Assembly: GCF_003937915.1 (NCBI RefSeq)
Contig: NZ_RHUM01000011.1
Location: forward strand, 113,430 to 177,429
Length of the DNA stretch: 64,000 bases
Direction: 5' to 3'
DNA from: Erwinia sp. 198
Lineage (GTDB): Bacteria; Pseudomonadota; Gammaproteobacteria; Enterobacterales; Enterobacteriaceae
A program made the position numbers and the translations under genes. Positions 30,005 through 42,429 of the stretch are shown here, in pieces (position 1 is the stretch's first letter; each line of letters begins with the position of its first letter). Under the pieces are notes generated by a model. The model had not been told where the DNA came from, did not search any database, and was given only the letters and a program-made list of their open reading frames with translations.

Positions 30005-30586
30005 ATGACCGACTACCTGCTTCTTTTTATTGGCACAGTGCTGGTGAACAACTTCGTCCTGGTGAAGTTTCTCGGCCTCTGTCCCTTTATGGGCGTTTCC
30101 AAAAAACTGGAAACGGCGATTGGCATGGGACTCGCCACGACTTTTGTGATCACCCTGGCCTCGATCTGCGCATGGCTGGTGAATCATCTGATCCTGCTGC
30201 CGCTGGATCTGGTTTATCTGCGCACCATGGCCTATATCCTGGTGATCGCGGTGGTGGTGCAGTTCACCGAAATGGTGGTGCGTAAAACCAGCCCGGATCT
30301 CTACAGGCTGCTGGGCATTTTTCTGCCGCTAATTACCACTAACTGCGCGGTGCTTGGCGTGCCGTTGCTGAGCGTTAACCTGAACCATACCTTTTTGCAG
30401 GCCGCGCTGTACGGTTTCAGCGCCTCCCTCGGCTTTTCGCTGGTGATGGTGCTGTTTGCCGGTATCCGCGAGCGGCTGGTACTGGCCGACGTGCCTGCGC
30501 CTTTTAAAGGCTCCTCTATCGCGCTGGTGACTGCGGGCCTGATGGCGCTGGCATTTATGGGCTTTAGCGGTCTGGTGAAATTCTGA
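30005..30586 (+). CDS. rsxA: RsxA, electron-transport complex membrane subunit
   Basis: Integral membrane subunit of the Rsx (Rnf-like) complex, which in E. coli keeps SoxR reduced and the SoxRS response off. 193 aa, six predicted helices; starts [20 protein letters not shown] and contains [13 protein letters not shown]. RnfA-type proteins share a fold with RsxE/NqrD. First of six tightly packed genes; its stop overlaps the rsxB start. Confidence 0.96.
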   Translation: MTDYLLLFIGTVLVNNFVLVKFLGLCPFMGVSKKLETAIGMGLATTFVITLASICAWLVNHLILLPLDLVYLRTMAYILVIAVVVQFTEMVVRKTSPDLYRLLGIFLPLITTNCAVLGVPLLSVNLNHTFLQAALYGFSASLGFSLVMVLFAGIRERLVLADVPAPFKGSSIALVTAGLMALAFMGFSGLVKF

Positions 30587-31161
30587 TGAGTGCAGTATGG
30601 ATTGCGGTGGCGGTATTAAGCGTGCTGGGCCTGATTTTCGGCGGCCTGCTGGGCTATGCCTCACGCCGATTTAAAGTTGAAGAAGATCCTATCGTCGAGC
30701 AGATCGACGCAATTTTGCCGCAGAGCCAGTGCGGACAGTGCGGCTATCCCGGCTGTCGCCCCTATGCCGACGCAGTGGGCAACAACGGCGAGCAGATCAA
30801 CAAGTGCGCGCCCGGCGGCGAACAGACCATGCTCAAGCTGGCCGCGCTGCTGAACGTCGAGCCACAGCCGCTGGGTGATGAAGCGGCGCGAGAACCCGAG
30901 CGCAAAGTCGCGTGGATTGACGAAGCAAACTGTATCGGCTGCACCAAATGCATTCAGGCCTGCCCTGTCGATGCCATCGTCGGCGCCACGCGCGCCATGC
31001 ATACCGTGCTGAGCGATGTCTGTACAGGCTGCGATCTCTGCGTCGCGCCCTGCCCGACTGACTGCATCGAGATGCGTCCGGTCGCCACCACAACGGCGAA
31101 CTGGAAGTGGGATCTGCAAACCATCCCGGTCAAAGTCATTTCTGTGGAAAGCCATGCGTAA
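30586..31161 (+). CDS. rsxB: RsxB, ferredoxin-like subunit
   Basis: Peripheral Fe-S subunit of the Rsx complex, 191 aa. One N-terminal helix anchors it. Cysteine clusters: CGQCGYPGC (residues about 49-57), [12 protein letters not shown] and [12 protein letters not shown], enough for three [4Fe-4S] clusters. Overlaps rsxA by one base and rsxC by 8 nt. Confidence 0.96.
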   Translation: MSAVWIAVAVLSVLGLIFGGLLGYASRRFKVEEDPIVEQIDAILPQSQCGQCGYPGCRPYADAVGNNGEQINKCAPGGEQTMLKLAALLNVEPQPLGDEAAREPERKVAWIDEANCIGCTKCIQACPVDAIVGATRAMHTVLSDVCTGCDLCVAPCPTDCIEMRPVATTTANWKWDLQTIPVKVISVESHA

Positions 31162-33340
31162 CCTGTTCAAGCTGTTTAAAAAAGAGAAGCTGTGGGATTT
31201 TCAGGGCGGCATCCATCCGCCGGAAATGAAAACCCAGTCCAGCCGCACGCCGCTGCGCCAGCTGCCGCTGCCTTCCCACTTTATTATTCCTCTTAAGCAG
31301 CATATCGGCCACGAAGGCGAAATGCTGGTAAAGCCGGGTGATAAAGTTCTGCGCGGTCAGCCGTTGACGTTTGGCCGCGGCAGGATGCTGCCGGTACACG
31401 CGCCGACTTCCGGCACCGTGGACGATATAGCGCCTCATATGACGGCGCACCCCTCCGCGCTGGCAGAAATGTGTATTTTTATCACGCCGGACGGCGAAGA
31501 TCGCTGGATTGAAAAACATCCGCTGGCCGACTATCGCCAGCATGAGCGCGCGGCGATAGTTGAGCGTATTCATCAGGCCGGCGTGGCCGGGCTTGGCGGC
31601 GCGGGCTTTCCTACCGCTACCAAGCTGAGAGGCGGGCTGCGCGGCGTAAAAACGTTGATTATTAATGCGGCCGAGTGTGAACCTTACATCACTGCCGACG
31701 ATCGTCTGATGCAGGACTGCGCGGACGAGGTCATCGAAGGCAGCCGTATTCTGGGCTGGGTCTTGCACGCCGAGCGCGTGCTGATCGGCATCGAGGACAA
31801 CAAGCCGGAAGCGATCGCCGCGCTGAAAAAAGCGCTGGGCGGCGCGACGGATATGCAGATCCGGGTTATCCCGACCAAGTATCCTTCCGGCGGGGCTAAG
31901 CAGCTCACTAAAATCCTTACCGGGCTGGAAGTGCCGCACGGCGGCCGCTCCACCGATATCGGCGTGCTGATGCAGAACGTTGGCACCGCCTGGGCGGTCA
32001 AACGCGCCATTATCGACGGCGAACCGCTGACCGAGCGCGTGGTGACCCTGACCGGCGAAGCAGTTAAGCGCCCAGGCAACGTCTGGGGACGTATCGGCAC
32101 GCCTATCAGCCATCTGTTACAGCAGGCCGACTTTACGCCAGGCCCCGGCCAGATGGTGGTAATGGGCGGCCCGCTGATGGGCTTTACGCTGCCGACGCTG
32201 GACGTGCCGGTAGTGAAAATCACCAACTGTATCCTGGCCCCTTCCGCCAGCGAGATGGGCGATAGCGAAGAGGAAAAATCCTGCATTCGCTGTAGCGCCT
32301 GTGCGGACGCCTGCCCGGCGGCCCTGCTGCCGCAGCAGCTTTACTGGTACAGCCGGGGCGGCGACCACGATAAGGCGCGCGAGCACAATATTGACGACTG
32401 CATTGAGTGCGGCGCCTGCGCCTATGTCTGCCCCAGCAATATTCCGCTGGTGCAATATTACCGCCAGGAAAAAGCGGAGATCCGCGCTATCGATCTGGAA
32501 GCGGAGCGCACCGCGCAGGCAAAAGCGCGCTTTGAAGCGCGCCAGGCTCGTCTGGAACGTGAAAAGCTGGCGCGTGAAAACCGTCATCAGCAGGCAAAAC
32601 GCAGCGTCAGCCAGCGCGATCGTGGCGAGGTCGACGCGGCGCTGGAGCGGGTGAAAGCGAAACAGACGACAACCAGCGAAGACGCGCTGGCTGCGGAAAA
32701 CGCGGCGGCTGTAGCGCAGCGTGAAGCGCGAAAAGCGCAGGCGCGCGCGCAGCAGGCCGAAACGCAGTCCGAAACGGAACCGGCAACGCGTCAGGCAGGC
32801 GATCCGCGTAAGGCAGCAGTTGAAGCGGCTATCGCGCGTGCCAAAGCGAAAAAAGCGACGACGGAAGGCGAAGCGGCCGCCGCAGCGCAACCCGTGCAGA
32901 CAGACGCGCCGGTCGATCCGCGCAAGGCCGCCGTCGAGGCCGCAGTCGCTCGCGCCAAAGCGAAGAAAGCCGCCGCCGCAAAAGCGTCTGCTGCCGACGC
33001 GACGCAGACGACAGAAAGCCAGCCCGTGCAGGCTGTTGAAGCGCCATCCGTGCAGGCAAACGACCAGCCGGAAGACGCGCCGGTCGATCCACGCAAGGCC
33101 GCCGTCGAGGCCGCGATTGCCCGCGCCAAAGCGAAGAAAGCCGCCGCCGCAAAAGCAGCCGCGACGGACGATATCGAGCAGACAGTTGAAGAGCAGCAGG
33201 CGGCCGCAACGGCTGAACCGGTCGCGCAGGCGACGACTACACCTTCGTCAGAACATGACGATCCCCGCAAAGCGGCAGTGGCGGCGGCCATCGCTCGCGT
33301 TAAAGCGCGTAAGGCGCAGCATTCTACGCAAGAGGATTAA
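31154..33340 (+). CDS. rsxC: RsxC, NADH-binding electron-entry subunit
   Basis: 728-aa cytoplasmic subunit. Residues 1-450 form the RnfC core with flavin/NADH segment [27 protein letters not shown], and two ferredoxin motifs [12 protein letters not shown] and [12 protein letters not shown]. The remainder is a low-complexity Ala/Lys tail with four copies of [22 protein letters not shown] units. The frame extends upstream to 31016, but the ATG at 31154, overlapping rsxB, matches the E. coli start. Confidence 0.95.
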   Translation: MRNLFKLFKKEKLWDFQGGIHPPEMKTQSSRTPLRQLPLPSHFIIPLKQHIGHEGEMLVKPGDKVLRGQPLTFGRGRMLPVHAPTSGTVDDIAPHMTAHPSALAEMCIFITPDGEDRWIEKHPLADYRQHERAAIVERIHQAGVAGLGGAGFPTATKLRGGLRGVKTLIINAAECEPYITADDRLMQDCADEVIEGSRILGWVLHAERVLIGIEDNKPEAIAALKKALGGATDMQIRVIPTKYPSGGAKQLTKILTGLEVPHGGRSTDIGVLMQNVGTAWAVKRAIIDGEPLTERVVTLTGEAVKRPGNVWGRIGTPISHLLQQADFTPGPGQMVVMGGPLMGFTLPTLDVPVVKITNCILAPSASEMGDSEEEKSCIRCSACADACPAALLPQQLYWYSRGGDHDKAREHNIDDCIECGACAYVCPSNIPLVQYYRQEKAEIRAIDLEAERTAQAKARFEARQARLEREKLARENRHQQAKRSVSQRDRGEVDAALERVKAKQTTTSEDALAAENAAAVAQREARKAQARAQQAETQSETEPATRQAGDPRKAAVEAAIARAKAKKATTEGEAAAAAQPVQTDAPVDPRKAAVEAAVARAKAKKAAAAKASAADATQTTESQPVQAVEAPSVQANDQPEDAPVDPRKAAVEAAIARAKAKKAAAAKAAATDDIEQTVEEQQAAATAEPVAQATTTPSSEHDDPRKAAVAAAIARVKARKAQHSTQED
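32801..33316 (+). repeat. Four in-frame repeats in the RsxC tail
   Basis: Units beginning DPRKAAV(E/A)AA at 32801, 32915, 33086 and 33260 are separated by 38, 57 and 58 codons of variable Ala/Gln/Glu-rich spacer. The same unit is repeated in E. coli RsxC with a different copy number, so the tail is a known hypervariable region. Confidence 0.85.
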
Positions 33341-34402
33341 ATGGCTTTTCGCATCGCTAGTTCGCCTTACACCCATAATCGCCGCAGCACCAGCACCATT
33401 ATGCTGCTGGTGCTGGTGGCTACCCTGCCCGGCATCGCGGCTCAGTGCTGGTTTTTCGGCTGGGGCACCCTCATTCAAATCGCGATTGCCGCCGCGGCGG
33501 GCATCGGTGCCGAGGCCGCCATCCTTAAGCTGCGCAAGCAGCCGACAGGCAAAACGCTGGGCGATAATTCCGCACTGCTGACCGCGCTGCTGCTGGCGAT
33601 CAGTATTCCGCCGCTGGCGCCGTGGTGGGTAATAATTATCGGCACCCTCTTCGCCGTGGTGATCTCTAAACAGCTGTATGGCGGCCTGGGACAGAATCCT
33701 TTCAACCCCGCCATGGTGGGCTACGTGGTGCTGCTGATCTCCTTTCCGGTGCAGATGACCAGCTGGCTGCCGCCGGACGCTTTGCAGTCGGTCACGCCCA
33801 CCTTCCGGGACACGCTGCAGATGATTTTTCACGGGTCGACGCTTGATGGCCACACTATGCAGCAGCTGCAAATCGGCGTAGACGGCGTCAGCCAGGCGAC
33901 GCCGCTGGATACCTTTAAAACCGGCCTGCGCGCCGGGCACAGCGCGGAGCAGCTGCATGCCCTACCCATTTACAGCGGCGTTATTGCCGGCCTGGGCTGG
34001 CAGTGGGTAAATATCGGCTATCTGGTCGGCGGTCTGTTTCTGCTGCTCACCAACAGCATTCGCTGGCATATCCCGGCCAGTATGCTGCTGTCGCTGGCGC
34101 TCTTCTCCACGCTCGGCTGGTTCTTTTCGCCTGAAAGCCTGGTGTCGCCTGCGATCCACCTTTTCTCAGGTGCAACCATGCTCGGCGCCTTTTTTATCGC
34201 CACCGACCCGGTCACGGCCTCGACCACCAATAAAGGCCGCCTGCTTTACGGCGTGCTGATTGGCCTGCTGGTGTGGCTTATCCGCAGCTTTGGCGGCTAT
34301 CCTGACGGCGTGGCGTTTGCCGTGCTGCTGGCGAATATCACCGTGCCGCTGATCGACTATTACACGCAGCCGCGCGTTTACGGCCATCGTAAGGAAAAGT
34401 AA
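33341..34402 (+). CDS. rsxD: RsxD, FMN-bearing membrane subunit
   Basis: 353-aa NqrB/RnfD-type membrane protein, about nine helices. The covalent FMN attachment Thr is in [13 protein letters not shown]. Other family runs: [20 protein letters not shown] and [20 protein letters not shown]. Starts directly after the rsxC stop; its stop overlaps the rsxG start by one base. Confidence 0.96.
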   Translation: MAFRIASSPYTHNRRSTSTIMLLVLVATLPGIAAQCWFFGWGTLIQIAIAAAAGIGAEAAILKLRKQPTGKTLGDNSALLTALLLAISIPPLAPWWVIIIGTLFAVVISKQLYGGLGQNPFNPAMVGYVVLLISFPVQMTSWLPPDALQSVTPTFRDTLQMIFHGSTLDGHTMQQLQIGVDGVSQATPLDTFKTGLRAGHSAEQLHALPIYSGVIAGLGWQWVNIGYLVGGLFLLLTNSIRWHIPASMLLSLALFSTLGWFFSPESLVSPAIHLFSGATMLGAFFIATDPVTASTTNKGRLLYGVLIGLLVWLIRSFGGYPDGVAFAVLLANITVPLIDYYTQPRVYGHRKEK

Positions 34403-35031
34403 TGCTGGATGCGATTCGTAAAAATGGCGTGACGCTGGCGCTGTTCGCCGCCGTCACTACCGGTCTGACCGCAGTGATCAACAGCGTGACCAAACCAACT
34501 ATTGACCACCAGACCACGCTACAGCAAAAAAGCCTGCTGGATCAGGTGGTGCCGCCGGAGCTGTATAATAATCCGATTCAGCAGGAGTGTTACAGCGTCA
34601 CTAATCCGGCGCTGGGCAGCGATGTACACCGCCTGTACCTGGCGCGCAAAGATGACCGGCCGGTGGCGGCAGCGGTTGAGACTACCGCGCCCGACGGTTA
34701 TTCTGGTGCCATTCAGATGCTGGTCGGTGCGGACTTCAACGGAAAAGTACTGGGCGTGCGCGTGGTGGAACACCATGAAACGCCGGGCCTGGGTGATAAA
34801 ATAGAGCTGCGCATCTCCAACTGGATTGAAAGCTTCAGCGGCGTCAGGCTGAGCGGTAAAGATGATAAGCATTTTGCGGTGAAAAAAGACGGCGGCGATT
34901 TCGATCAGTTTACCGGCGCCACCATCACGCCGCGCGCGGTAGTGAACGCGACAAAACGCGCTACGCTATTTGTTGAAACGTTGCCGGGGCAGCTTGCCTC
35001 GCTGCCAACCTGTGGAGACTCCAATGAGTGA
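34402..35031 (+). CDS. rsxG: RsxG, periplasmic FMN-binding subunit
   Basis: 209 aa, one N-terminal helix ([20 protein letters not shown]) and a periplasmic FMN-binding domain. FMN is expected on Thr in [19 protein letters not shown] precedes it. The stop overlaps the rsxE start by 8 nt. Confidence 0.96.
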   Translation: MLDAIRKNGVTLALFAAVTTGLTAVINSVTKPTIDHQTTLQQKSLLDQVVPPELYNNPIQQECYSVTNPALGSDVHRLYLARKDDRPVAAAVETTAPDGYSGAIQMLVGADFNGKVLGVRVVEHHETPGLGDKIELRISNWIESFSGVRLSGKDDKHFAVKKDGGDFDQFTGATITPRAVVNATKRATLFVETLPGQLASLPTCGDSNE

Positions 35032-35719
35032 AGCCAAAACCCTGCTGATCGGCGGGCTGTGGAAAAATAACTCGGCGCTGGTTCAGCTGCTGGGCCTGTG
35101 TCCGCTGCTGGCGGTTACCTCTACCGCCACCAATGCGCTGGGCCTCGGCCTGGCTACCACGCTGGTGCTGACCTGCACCAACAGCGCGATTTCCGCCTCG
35201 CGCCGCTGGGTGCCGTCCGATATCCGTATTCCGATTTACGTGATGATTATCGCTGCGGTGGTGAGCTGCGTGCAGATGCTGATCAACGCCTATGCCTACG
35301 GGCTTTATCAGTCATTAGGCATCTTTATCCCGCTGATCGTCACCAACTGTATCGTGGTGGGCCGCGCCGAAGCGGTCGCCTCGCGCAGCAGCGTGCCGCT
35401 GGCCGCGCTGGACGGCATGGCCATAGGCCTGGGCGCCACCAGCGTGATGTTCGTGCTGGGCTCACTGCGTGAAATTATCGGTAACGGCACCATTTTTAAC
35501 GGCGCCGATCAGCTGCTTGGCCCGTGGGCAAAAGTGCTGCGCGTGCAGGTTGTGCATTTTGATTCACCCATGCTGCTGGCGATGCTGCCGCCGGGCGCGT
35601 TTATTGGCCTGGGGATGCTGCTGGCCGCGAAGTACCTGATTGATAATAAGATGAAGGCCCGCGCGGCGCGCAGGGCGGCAGAAGTCAGCCTGCCGAAAGG
35701 AGCACCGGGCACGCTGTGA
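35024..35719 (+). CDS. rsxE: RsxE, membrane subunit
   Basis: 231 aa, the E. coli length; six-helix NqrD/RnfE protein paralogous to RsxA. Runs: [20 protein letters not shown] and [19 protein letters not shown]. The frame is open from 34970, but the ATG at 35024 inside the rsxG end matches the E. coli start. The stop overlaps the GTG of nth. Confidence 0.96.
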   Translation: MSEAKTLLIGGLWKNNSALVQLLGLCPLLAVTSTATNALGLGLATTLVLTCTNSAISASRRWVPSDIRIPIYVMIIAAVVSCVQMLINAYAYGLYQSLGIFIPLIVTNCIVVGRAEAVASRSSVPLAALDGMAIGLGATSVMFVLGSLREIIGNGTIFNGADQLLGPWAKVLRVQVVHFDSPMLLAMLPPGAFIGLGMLLAAKYLIDNKMKARAARRAAEVSLPKGAPGTL

Positions 35720-36351
35720 ACAAGGATAAACGTCAACAAATTTTAGTGCGGCTGCGCGATAACAATCCACATCCCACTACGGAACTGGTTTTCACTACGC
35801 CTTTTGAACTGCTGATCGCCGTGCTGCTCTCGGCGCAGGCCACCGATGTCAGCGTTAACAAGGCGACCGCAAAGCTCTATCCGGTTGCCAATACGCCCGC
35901 CGCCATGCTGGAGCTGGGCGTCGACGGCATAAAAGCCTATATCAAGACCATCGGCCTGTTTAACAGCAAGGCGGAGAACGTCATTAAAACCTGCCGTATA
36001 TTGCTGGATCAGCACGGCGGCGAAGTACCGGAAAGCCGCGAGGCGCTGGAAGCGCTGCCGGGTGTGGGCCGTAAAACGGCGAACGTGGTGCTGAATACCG
36101 CTTTCGGCTGGCCGACCATCGCCGTGGATACCCATATTTTCCGCGTCTGCAACCGCACGAAATTCGCGCCGGGGAAGAACGTTGAGCAGGTAGAAGAAAA
36201 GCTGCTAAAAGTGGTGCCAAAAGAGTTTAGAGTAGACTGCCACCACTGGCTGATCCTGCACGGCCGCTACACCTGCATTGCCCGCAAACCGCGCTGCGGC
36301 TCCTGTTTGATTGAAGATCTTTGCGAGTACGGCGAGAAAACCGATATCTGA
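35716..36351 (+). CDS. nth: Endonuclease III
   Basis: Base-excision repair glycosylase/AP lyase for oxidised pyrimidines. 211 aa, as in E. coli. Helix-hairpin-helix [12 protein letters not shown] with catalytic Lys120, catalytic Asp138 in AVDTHIFRV, and the [4Fe-4S] loop Cys187-X6-Cys194-X2-Cys197-X5-Cys203. The GTG start overlaps the rsxE stop, so it belongs to the rsx transcript. Confidence 0.97.
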   Translation: MNKDKRQQILVRLRDNNPHPTTELVFTTPFELLIAVLLSAQATDVSVNKATAKLYPVANTPAAMLELGVDGIKAYIKTIGLFNSKAENVIKTCRILLDQHGGEVPESREALEALPGVGRKTANVVLNTAFGWPTIAVDTHIFRVCNRTKFAPGKNVEQVEEKLLKVVPKEFRVDCHHWLILHGRYTCIARKPRCGSCLIEDLCEYGEKTDI

Positions 36352-36404
36352 TCCTTTTGGCGGATAAAGTACCCGGCAATTTACTGGGTTAAGGAGAAAA
36401 GGAT

Positions 36405-36695
36405 ATGCTGTTTAAAGTGGAAATGACCATTGCAATCCCCGACTCGCTGCCAACCGGGCGCGTTACGGAAATCAAAGCGCAGGAAAAAGCCTATGCGCAG
36501 CAGCTACAGCGTTCTGGTAAATGGCGCCACGTCTGGCGCGTGGCCGGCCAGTTTAAAAACGTCAGCATTTTCGATGTGGAAAGCCATGACGAGCTGCACG
36601 AGCTGCTTACCGGCCTGCCGCTCTACCCTTATATGACCATGACTATTGAGCCGCTGTGCCGCCATCCGTCCTCCATTCGGGACGACGACAGCTAA
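36405..36695 (+). CDS. Muconolactone delta-isomerase-like protein
   Basis: 96-aa ferredoxin-like fold protein resembling CatC (muconolactone isomerase, PF02426), with VEMTIAIPDSLP, LWRVAGQ-like WRVAGQFKNVSIFDVES and LPLYPYMTM. AAGGAG lies 7 nt before the ATG. No other catechol-pathway genes are in the window, so a role in aromatic degradation is doubtful. Lies 53 nt after nth; could be transcribed with it. Confidence 0.7.
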   Translation: MLFKVEMTIAIPDSLPTGRVTEIKAQEKAYAQQLQRSGKWRHVWRVAGQFKNVSIFDVESHDELHELLTGLPLYPYMTMTIEPLCRHPSSIRDDDS

Positions 36696-36930
36696 TCATC
36701 CCGCGTCGTCAGGGAAGACGATCGCCAAATCCGCAATCATAATCCCCTGCAGCCTGTCAGCCAGCACGGCTGCCAATGTGCTACATAACAAGACAGCCTC
36801 TTGCTGCCGACGAATAAGATGGCCACCCAGGCCGTGATTTCGTCTCCGATCGTCCTCTTGCCACCTGTTTTAGCGCCTCTCCTCATTTGCCCTATTTCTG
36901 CTCTCTGACGGTTCGGCAGTTGTTATTATC

Positions 36931-36946
36931 GCTAAAGCGGTTTAGC
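36931..36946. promoter_or_regulatory. ScrR operator upstream of scrK
   Basis: GCTAAAGCGGTTTAGC is a near-perfect palindrome with a central CG, of the LacI-family type known at scr promoters (GCTAAACCGGTTTAGC-like). It ends 27 bp before the scrK ATG, well placed to repress. The 36696-36973 gap otherwise holds only the promoter region. Confidence 0.65.
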
Positions 36947-36973
36947 TTTAAGCTTACATTTACAGGAGGCGTA

Positions 36974-37915
36974 ATGAACAGAGTCTGGGTTTTAGGCGAT
37001 GCGGTAGTCGATCTGCTGCCGGAGGAAAATAATCATTTGCAACAGTGTCCTGGCGGCGCGCCCGCCAACGTGGCGGTAGGCGTGGCTCGCCTGGGCGGCG
37101 ACAGCGGCTTTATCGGCCGCGTAGGCGACGATCCTTTTGGCGCATTTTTGCAGGACGTTCTGCGTCAGGAAAAGGTCAACACGGATTTTATGCGCCGGCT
37201 GCCGCAACAGCGTACCTCCACCGTGGTGGTAGGCCTGGATAATCAGGGCGAACGAACCTTCACTTTTATGGTGCGCCCGGCGGCCGATCTTTTCTTAACG
37301 CCGGACGACCTGCCCGATTTTGCGGCAGGTCAGGCGCTACACTTCTGCTCGATAGCCCTCAGCGCCGAACCGTCACGCAGCGCGGTGTTCGCCGCCGTTG
37401 AGCGCATTCACGCCGCCGGTGGCTGGGTCAGCTTCGATCCCAATCTGCGGGAAGATTTCTGGCAGGACCATCAGGAAATGTGTCGGGTGGTCGATCGGGC
37501 TTTCGCGCTGGCGGATGTGGTTAAACTGTCGCTGGATGAGCTACAGCTGCTGACCGGCGAGCAGGAAACCGGGGCCGCGCTGGCCTTGTTCACCGCCCGC
37601 TTCCGTCCCGCCCTGCTACTGATTACCCTGGGCGAGGAAGGCGTTATCGTCTGGCATGAAGGTGAACAGCGTCGGTTCAGCGCTTCAAAGGTGCAGCCTG
37701 TTGATACTACGGGCGCAGGCGACGCTTTTGTTGCAGGTTTGCTGGCAGGACTGATGCGCGAGACGGATCCTTTACGCCCTCGCGATCTTGAGGCGGCCGT
37801 CGGGCTGGCTCAACAGTGTGGCGCGCTGGCTACCACGGCCAAAGGGGCCATGACCGCGCTACCCTATGCAAGTCAGCTGCAAAATGCCAGGCCCGTCACA
37901 ATAACGAAATCGTAA
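36974..37915 (+). CDS. scrK: Fructokinase ScrK
   Basis: PfkB-family kinase that phosphorylates the fructose released from sucrose-6-phosphate. 313 aa; N-terminal GGAPANVAVG and C-terminal DTTGAGDAF (residues 244-252, catalytic Asp250). The frame opens at 36887, but CAGGAGG precedes the ATG at 36974. First gene of scrKYAB-R. Confidence 0.93.
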   Translation: MNRVWVLGDAVVDLLPEENNHLQQCPGGAPANVAVGVARLGGDSGFIGRVGDDPFGAFLQDVLRQEKVNTDFMRRLPQQRTSTVVVGLDNQGERTFTFMVRPAADLFLTPDDLPDFAAGQALHFCSIALSAEPSRSAVFAAVERIHAAGGWVSFDPNLREDFWQDHQEMCRVVDRAFALADVVKLSLDELQLLTGEQETGAALALFTARFRPALLLITLGEEGVIVWHEGEQRRFSASKVQPVDTTGAGDAFVAGLLAGLMRETDPLRPRDLEAAVGLAQQCGALATTAKGAMTALPYASQLQNARPVTITKS

Positions 37916-37960
37916 CAACAAAATCCTTTGTCACGCTCGTCGCTGTTCTCTACTCTCCTC

Positions 37961-39613
<1,653 letters not shown>

Positions 39614-39636
39614 TCGACCACTTTCAGGGGAAACAC

Positions 39637-41010
39637 ATGAATTTTGAACAGATTGCCCACCAGCTGCTGCCGCTGCTCGGCGGACGGGAAAACATCGCTT
39701 CTGCCGCCCACTGCGCCACCCGCTTAAGGCTGGTGCTGGTAGACGACAGCCTGGCGGATAAAAAAGCGATCGGCGAGCTGGAAGGCGTCAAAGGCTGCTT
39801 CCAGAACGCCGGACAGATGCAGGTGATTTTCGGCAGCGGCATTGTGAATAAGGTGCACACCGCTTTTATCCAGGCCGCCGGGATTGGCGAATCAAGCAAA
39901 AGCGAGGCGGCTTCCGTCGCGGCCCGCAAGCTCAATCCCGCCCAGCGCATCGCGCGGCTGCTTTCCAATATTTTTGTGCCGATTATCCCGGCCATCGTCG
40001 CCTCCGGCGTGCTGATGGGCCTGCTCGGCATGATGAAAACCTACGGCTGGGTTGATGCGGGCAGCGCCCTGTTCGTTATGCTTGATATGTTCAGCTCCGC
40101 CGCGTTTATTATTCTGCCGATCCTGATTGGCTTTACCGCCGCCCGCGAATTCGGCGGCAACCCTTACCTGGGCGCGACGCTCGGCGGTATTCTTACCCAT
40201 CCGGCGCTAACCAACGCCTGGGGCGTAGCGGGCGGCGTGCAGACCATGAATTTCTTTGGCCTGGATATCGCGATGGTTGGCTACCAGGGTACGGTGTTCC
40301 CGGTGCTGCTGGCGGTATGGTTTATGAGCCTGGTCGAGAAACGGCTGCGTAACATCATTCCCAACGCGCTGGATATTATCCTGACGCCGTTTTTAACGGT
40401 GATTATCGCCGGTTTCGTCGCCATGCTGGTGATTGGTCCGGCAGGCCGCGCGCTGGGCGACGGCATTTCGCTGGTGCTGAGCACGCTGATCGCCCACGCG
40501 GGCTGGCTGGCAGGGCTGCTGTTCGGCGGGCTTTATTCGGTGATTGTTATTTCCGGCGTGCATCACAGCTTCCACGCTATCGAAGCGGGCCTGCTGGGCA
40601 ATCCCGCCATCGGCGTCAACTTTTTGCTGCCGATCTGGTCGATGGCTAATATTGCGCAGGCGGGCGCCTGCCTGGCCGTGTGGTTTAAAACCCGCGACGT
40701 GAAGATCCGCAGCATCGTGCTTCCTTCCGCGCTCTCCGGGCTGCTGGGCATTACGGAAGCGGCTATTTTTGGTGTGAACCTGCGCTTTATGAAGCCGTTT
40801 ATCGCCGGGATCGTCGGCGGCGCGGTCGGCGGCGCTTTTGTGGTGCTGATGCACGTGGGCATGACCGCCGTCGGCCTGACCGCCCTGCCTGGCATGGCCA
40901 TCGTGCAGGCCAGCTCGCTGGTTTCTTATATCATCGGCATGGCGCTGGCCTTCGGTACCGCTTTTATCCTTTCCCTGCTGCTGAAATACAACGTTGAGGA
41001 GAAAGCATGA
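39637..41010 (+). CDS. scrA: Sucrose PTS permease EIIBC (ScrA)
   Basis: Imports sucrose and phosphorylates it to sucrose-6-phosphate. 457 aa: EIIB at residues 1-85 with phosphorylated Cys26 (AAHCATRLRLVL), EIIC from about 105 with ten helices and GITEAAIFGVNLRF. No EIIA domain, so it must use the glucose EIIA (Crr). Starts 23 nt after scrY; overlaps scrB by 4 nt (ATGA). Confidence 0.95.
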   Translation: MNFEQIAHQLLPLLGGRENIASAAHCATRLRLVLVDDSLADKKAIGELEGVKGCFQNAGQMQVIFGSGIVNKVHTAFIQAAGIGESSKSEAASVAARKLNPAQRIARLLSNIFVPIIPAIVASGVLMGLLGMMKTYGWVDAGSALFVMLDMFSSAAFIILPILIGFTAAREFGGNPYLGATLGGILTHPALTNAWGVAGGVQTMNFFGLDIAMVGYQGTVFPVLLAVWFMSLVEKRLRNIIPNALDIILTPFLTVIIAGFVAMLVIGPAGRALGDGISLVLSTLIAHAGWLAGLLFGGLYSVIVISGVHHSFHAIEAGLLGNPAIGVNFLLPIWSMANIAQAGACLAVWFKTRDVKIRSIVLPSALSGLLGITEAAIFGVNLRFMKPFIAGIVGGAVGGAFVVLMHVGMTAVGLTALPGMAIVQASSLVSYIIGMALAFGTAFILSLLLKYNVEEKA

Positions 41011-42407
41011 GCGAAGCACAGCTGATCAATCGCGCGCTTAAGGCGGTGTTGAACAGGGATACAGGTGAAGATCCGCATCGTCCCGCCTGGCACCTTTCGC
41101 CGCAGACCGGCCTGATGAACGATCCCAACGGCTTTATCCAGTTTCAGGGCGAATGGCATCTTTTTTATCAGTGGAATCCGCTGGCCTGCGCGCACGGTGC
41201 CAAATATTGGGGCCACTGGCGCTCGGCTAACCTGCTGGACTGGCAGCATGAGCCGCTGGCGCTGGCCCCGGCCGAAACGTATGAAAGCCACGGCTGCTAT
41301 TCCGGTTCGGCTGTCGATCGTGACGGTACGCTGACCCTGTTTTATACCGGCAACGTGAAATTTGCCGGGGGCCGCACCGCCTGGCAGTGCATGGCAACGG
41401 TGAATGAGGCGGGCGACGTGGCTAAAGCCGGCCCGGTTATCGGGCTGCCGCCGGGCTACACCGGCCACGTGCGCGACCCGAAAGTTTGGCACCATCAGGA
41501 CAGCTGGTATATGGTGCTGGGCGCGCAGGATCTGACAGAACAGGGAAAAGTACTGCTTTATCGCAGCCAATCGCTGCATGAATGGACACTGCTGGGTGAA
41601 ATTGCCGGATCGCAGCTCAACGGCCTGGGCGACTTTGGTTATATGTGGGAATGCCCTGACCTGTTCGCGCTGGACGATCGCGATGTGCTGCTGGTTTGCC
41701 CGCAGGGCCTGCCCGCGCAGCAGAAAAAATGGCTCAACGCCCATCAGAGCGGCTATTTTATCGGCAGGCTCGATTACGCGGCCGCCCGCTTTCCGCACGG
41801 CGAGTTCTGCGAGCTGGATCATGGCTTTGAATTTTATGCGCCGCAGACCACGCTCAGCGACGACGGACGCAGAGTGCTTATCGGCTGGATGGGCGTGCCG
41901 GACGCCGAAGAACTGTTGCAGCCGACCGTAGCCCGCGGTTGGATACATATTATGACCTGCCCGCGCGAGCTGACGCTGGAGCATGACCGGCTGCGGCAGC
42001 GTCCGGCGCGCGAACTACAGCAGCTGCGCCAGCAGCAGTCGCGCTATCAGCAGCGGGCCGCTTCTATGCCAACGCTGCAGGTTGAACGTGCCGAGCTGGC
42101 TATTGCTTCGACGGGTAGCTGGTCGGCCTGCTTCGGCAAGGCGCTGACGCTGGTCTGCGACGAGGACGGCCTGACGCTAAGCCGCCGCAATCTACGCAGC
42201 GGCGAGACGGAACATCGCTACTGGTTGGGCGCGGTTTCTCAGCTGCAAATTCTCTGCGATCGCTCCAGCATTGAGATTTTTATCAACGACGGCGAAGGTG
42301 TGATGTCGGCGCGCTATTTCCCGAATGCCACGCCGGAAGTAGTGTGGCAGGGCGAAGCCAACCTGACCGTCGATTACTGGCAACTCCGTTCAGGCATGGT
42401 AGTATAA
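41007..42407 (+). CDS. scrB: Sucrose-6-phosphate hydrolase ScrB
   Basis: GH32 invertase cleaving sucrose-6-phosphate to glucose-6-phosphate and fructose; cytoplasmic. 466 aa. Nucleophile Asp39 in LMNDPNGF, transition-state stabiliser in VRDPKVW (Asp157), acid/base Glu215 in ECPDLF; a C-terminal beta-sandwich follows. Translationally coupled to scrA. Confidence 0.96.
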   Translation: MSEAQLINRALKAVLNRDTGEDPHRPAWHLSPQTGLMNDPNGFIQFQGEWHLFYQWNPLACAHGAKYWGHWRSANLLDWQHEPLALAPAETYESHGCYSGSAVDRDGTLTLFYTGNVKFAGGRTAWQCMATVNEAGDVAKAGPVIGLPPGYTGHVRDPKVWHHQDSWYMVLGAQDLTEQGKVLLYRSQSLHEWTLLGEIAGSQLNGLGDFGYMWECPDLFALDDRDVLLVCPQGLPAQQKKWLNAHQSGYFIGRLDYAAARFPHGEFCELDHGFEFYAPQTTLSDDGRRVLIGWMGVPDAEELLQPTVARGWIHIMTCPRELTLEHDRLRQRPARELQQLRQQQSRYQQRAASMPTLQVERAELAIASTGSWSACFGKALTLVCDEDGLTLSRRNLRSGETEHRYWLGAVSQLQILCDRSSIEIFINDGEGVMSARYFPNATPEVVWQGEANLTVDYWQLRSGMVV

Positions 42408-42429
42408 TGCGCTGACTCCCCTGATACGA

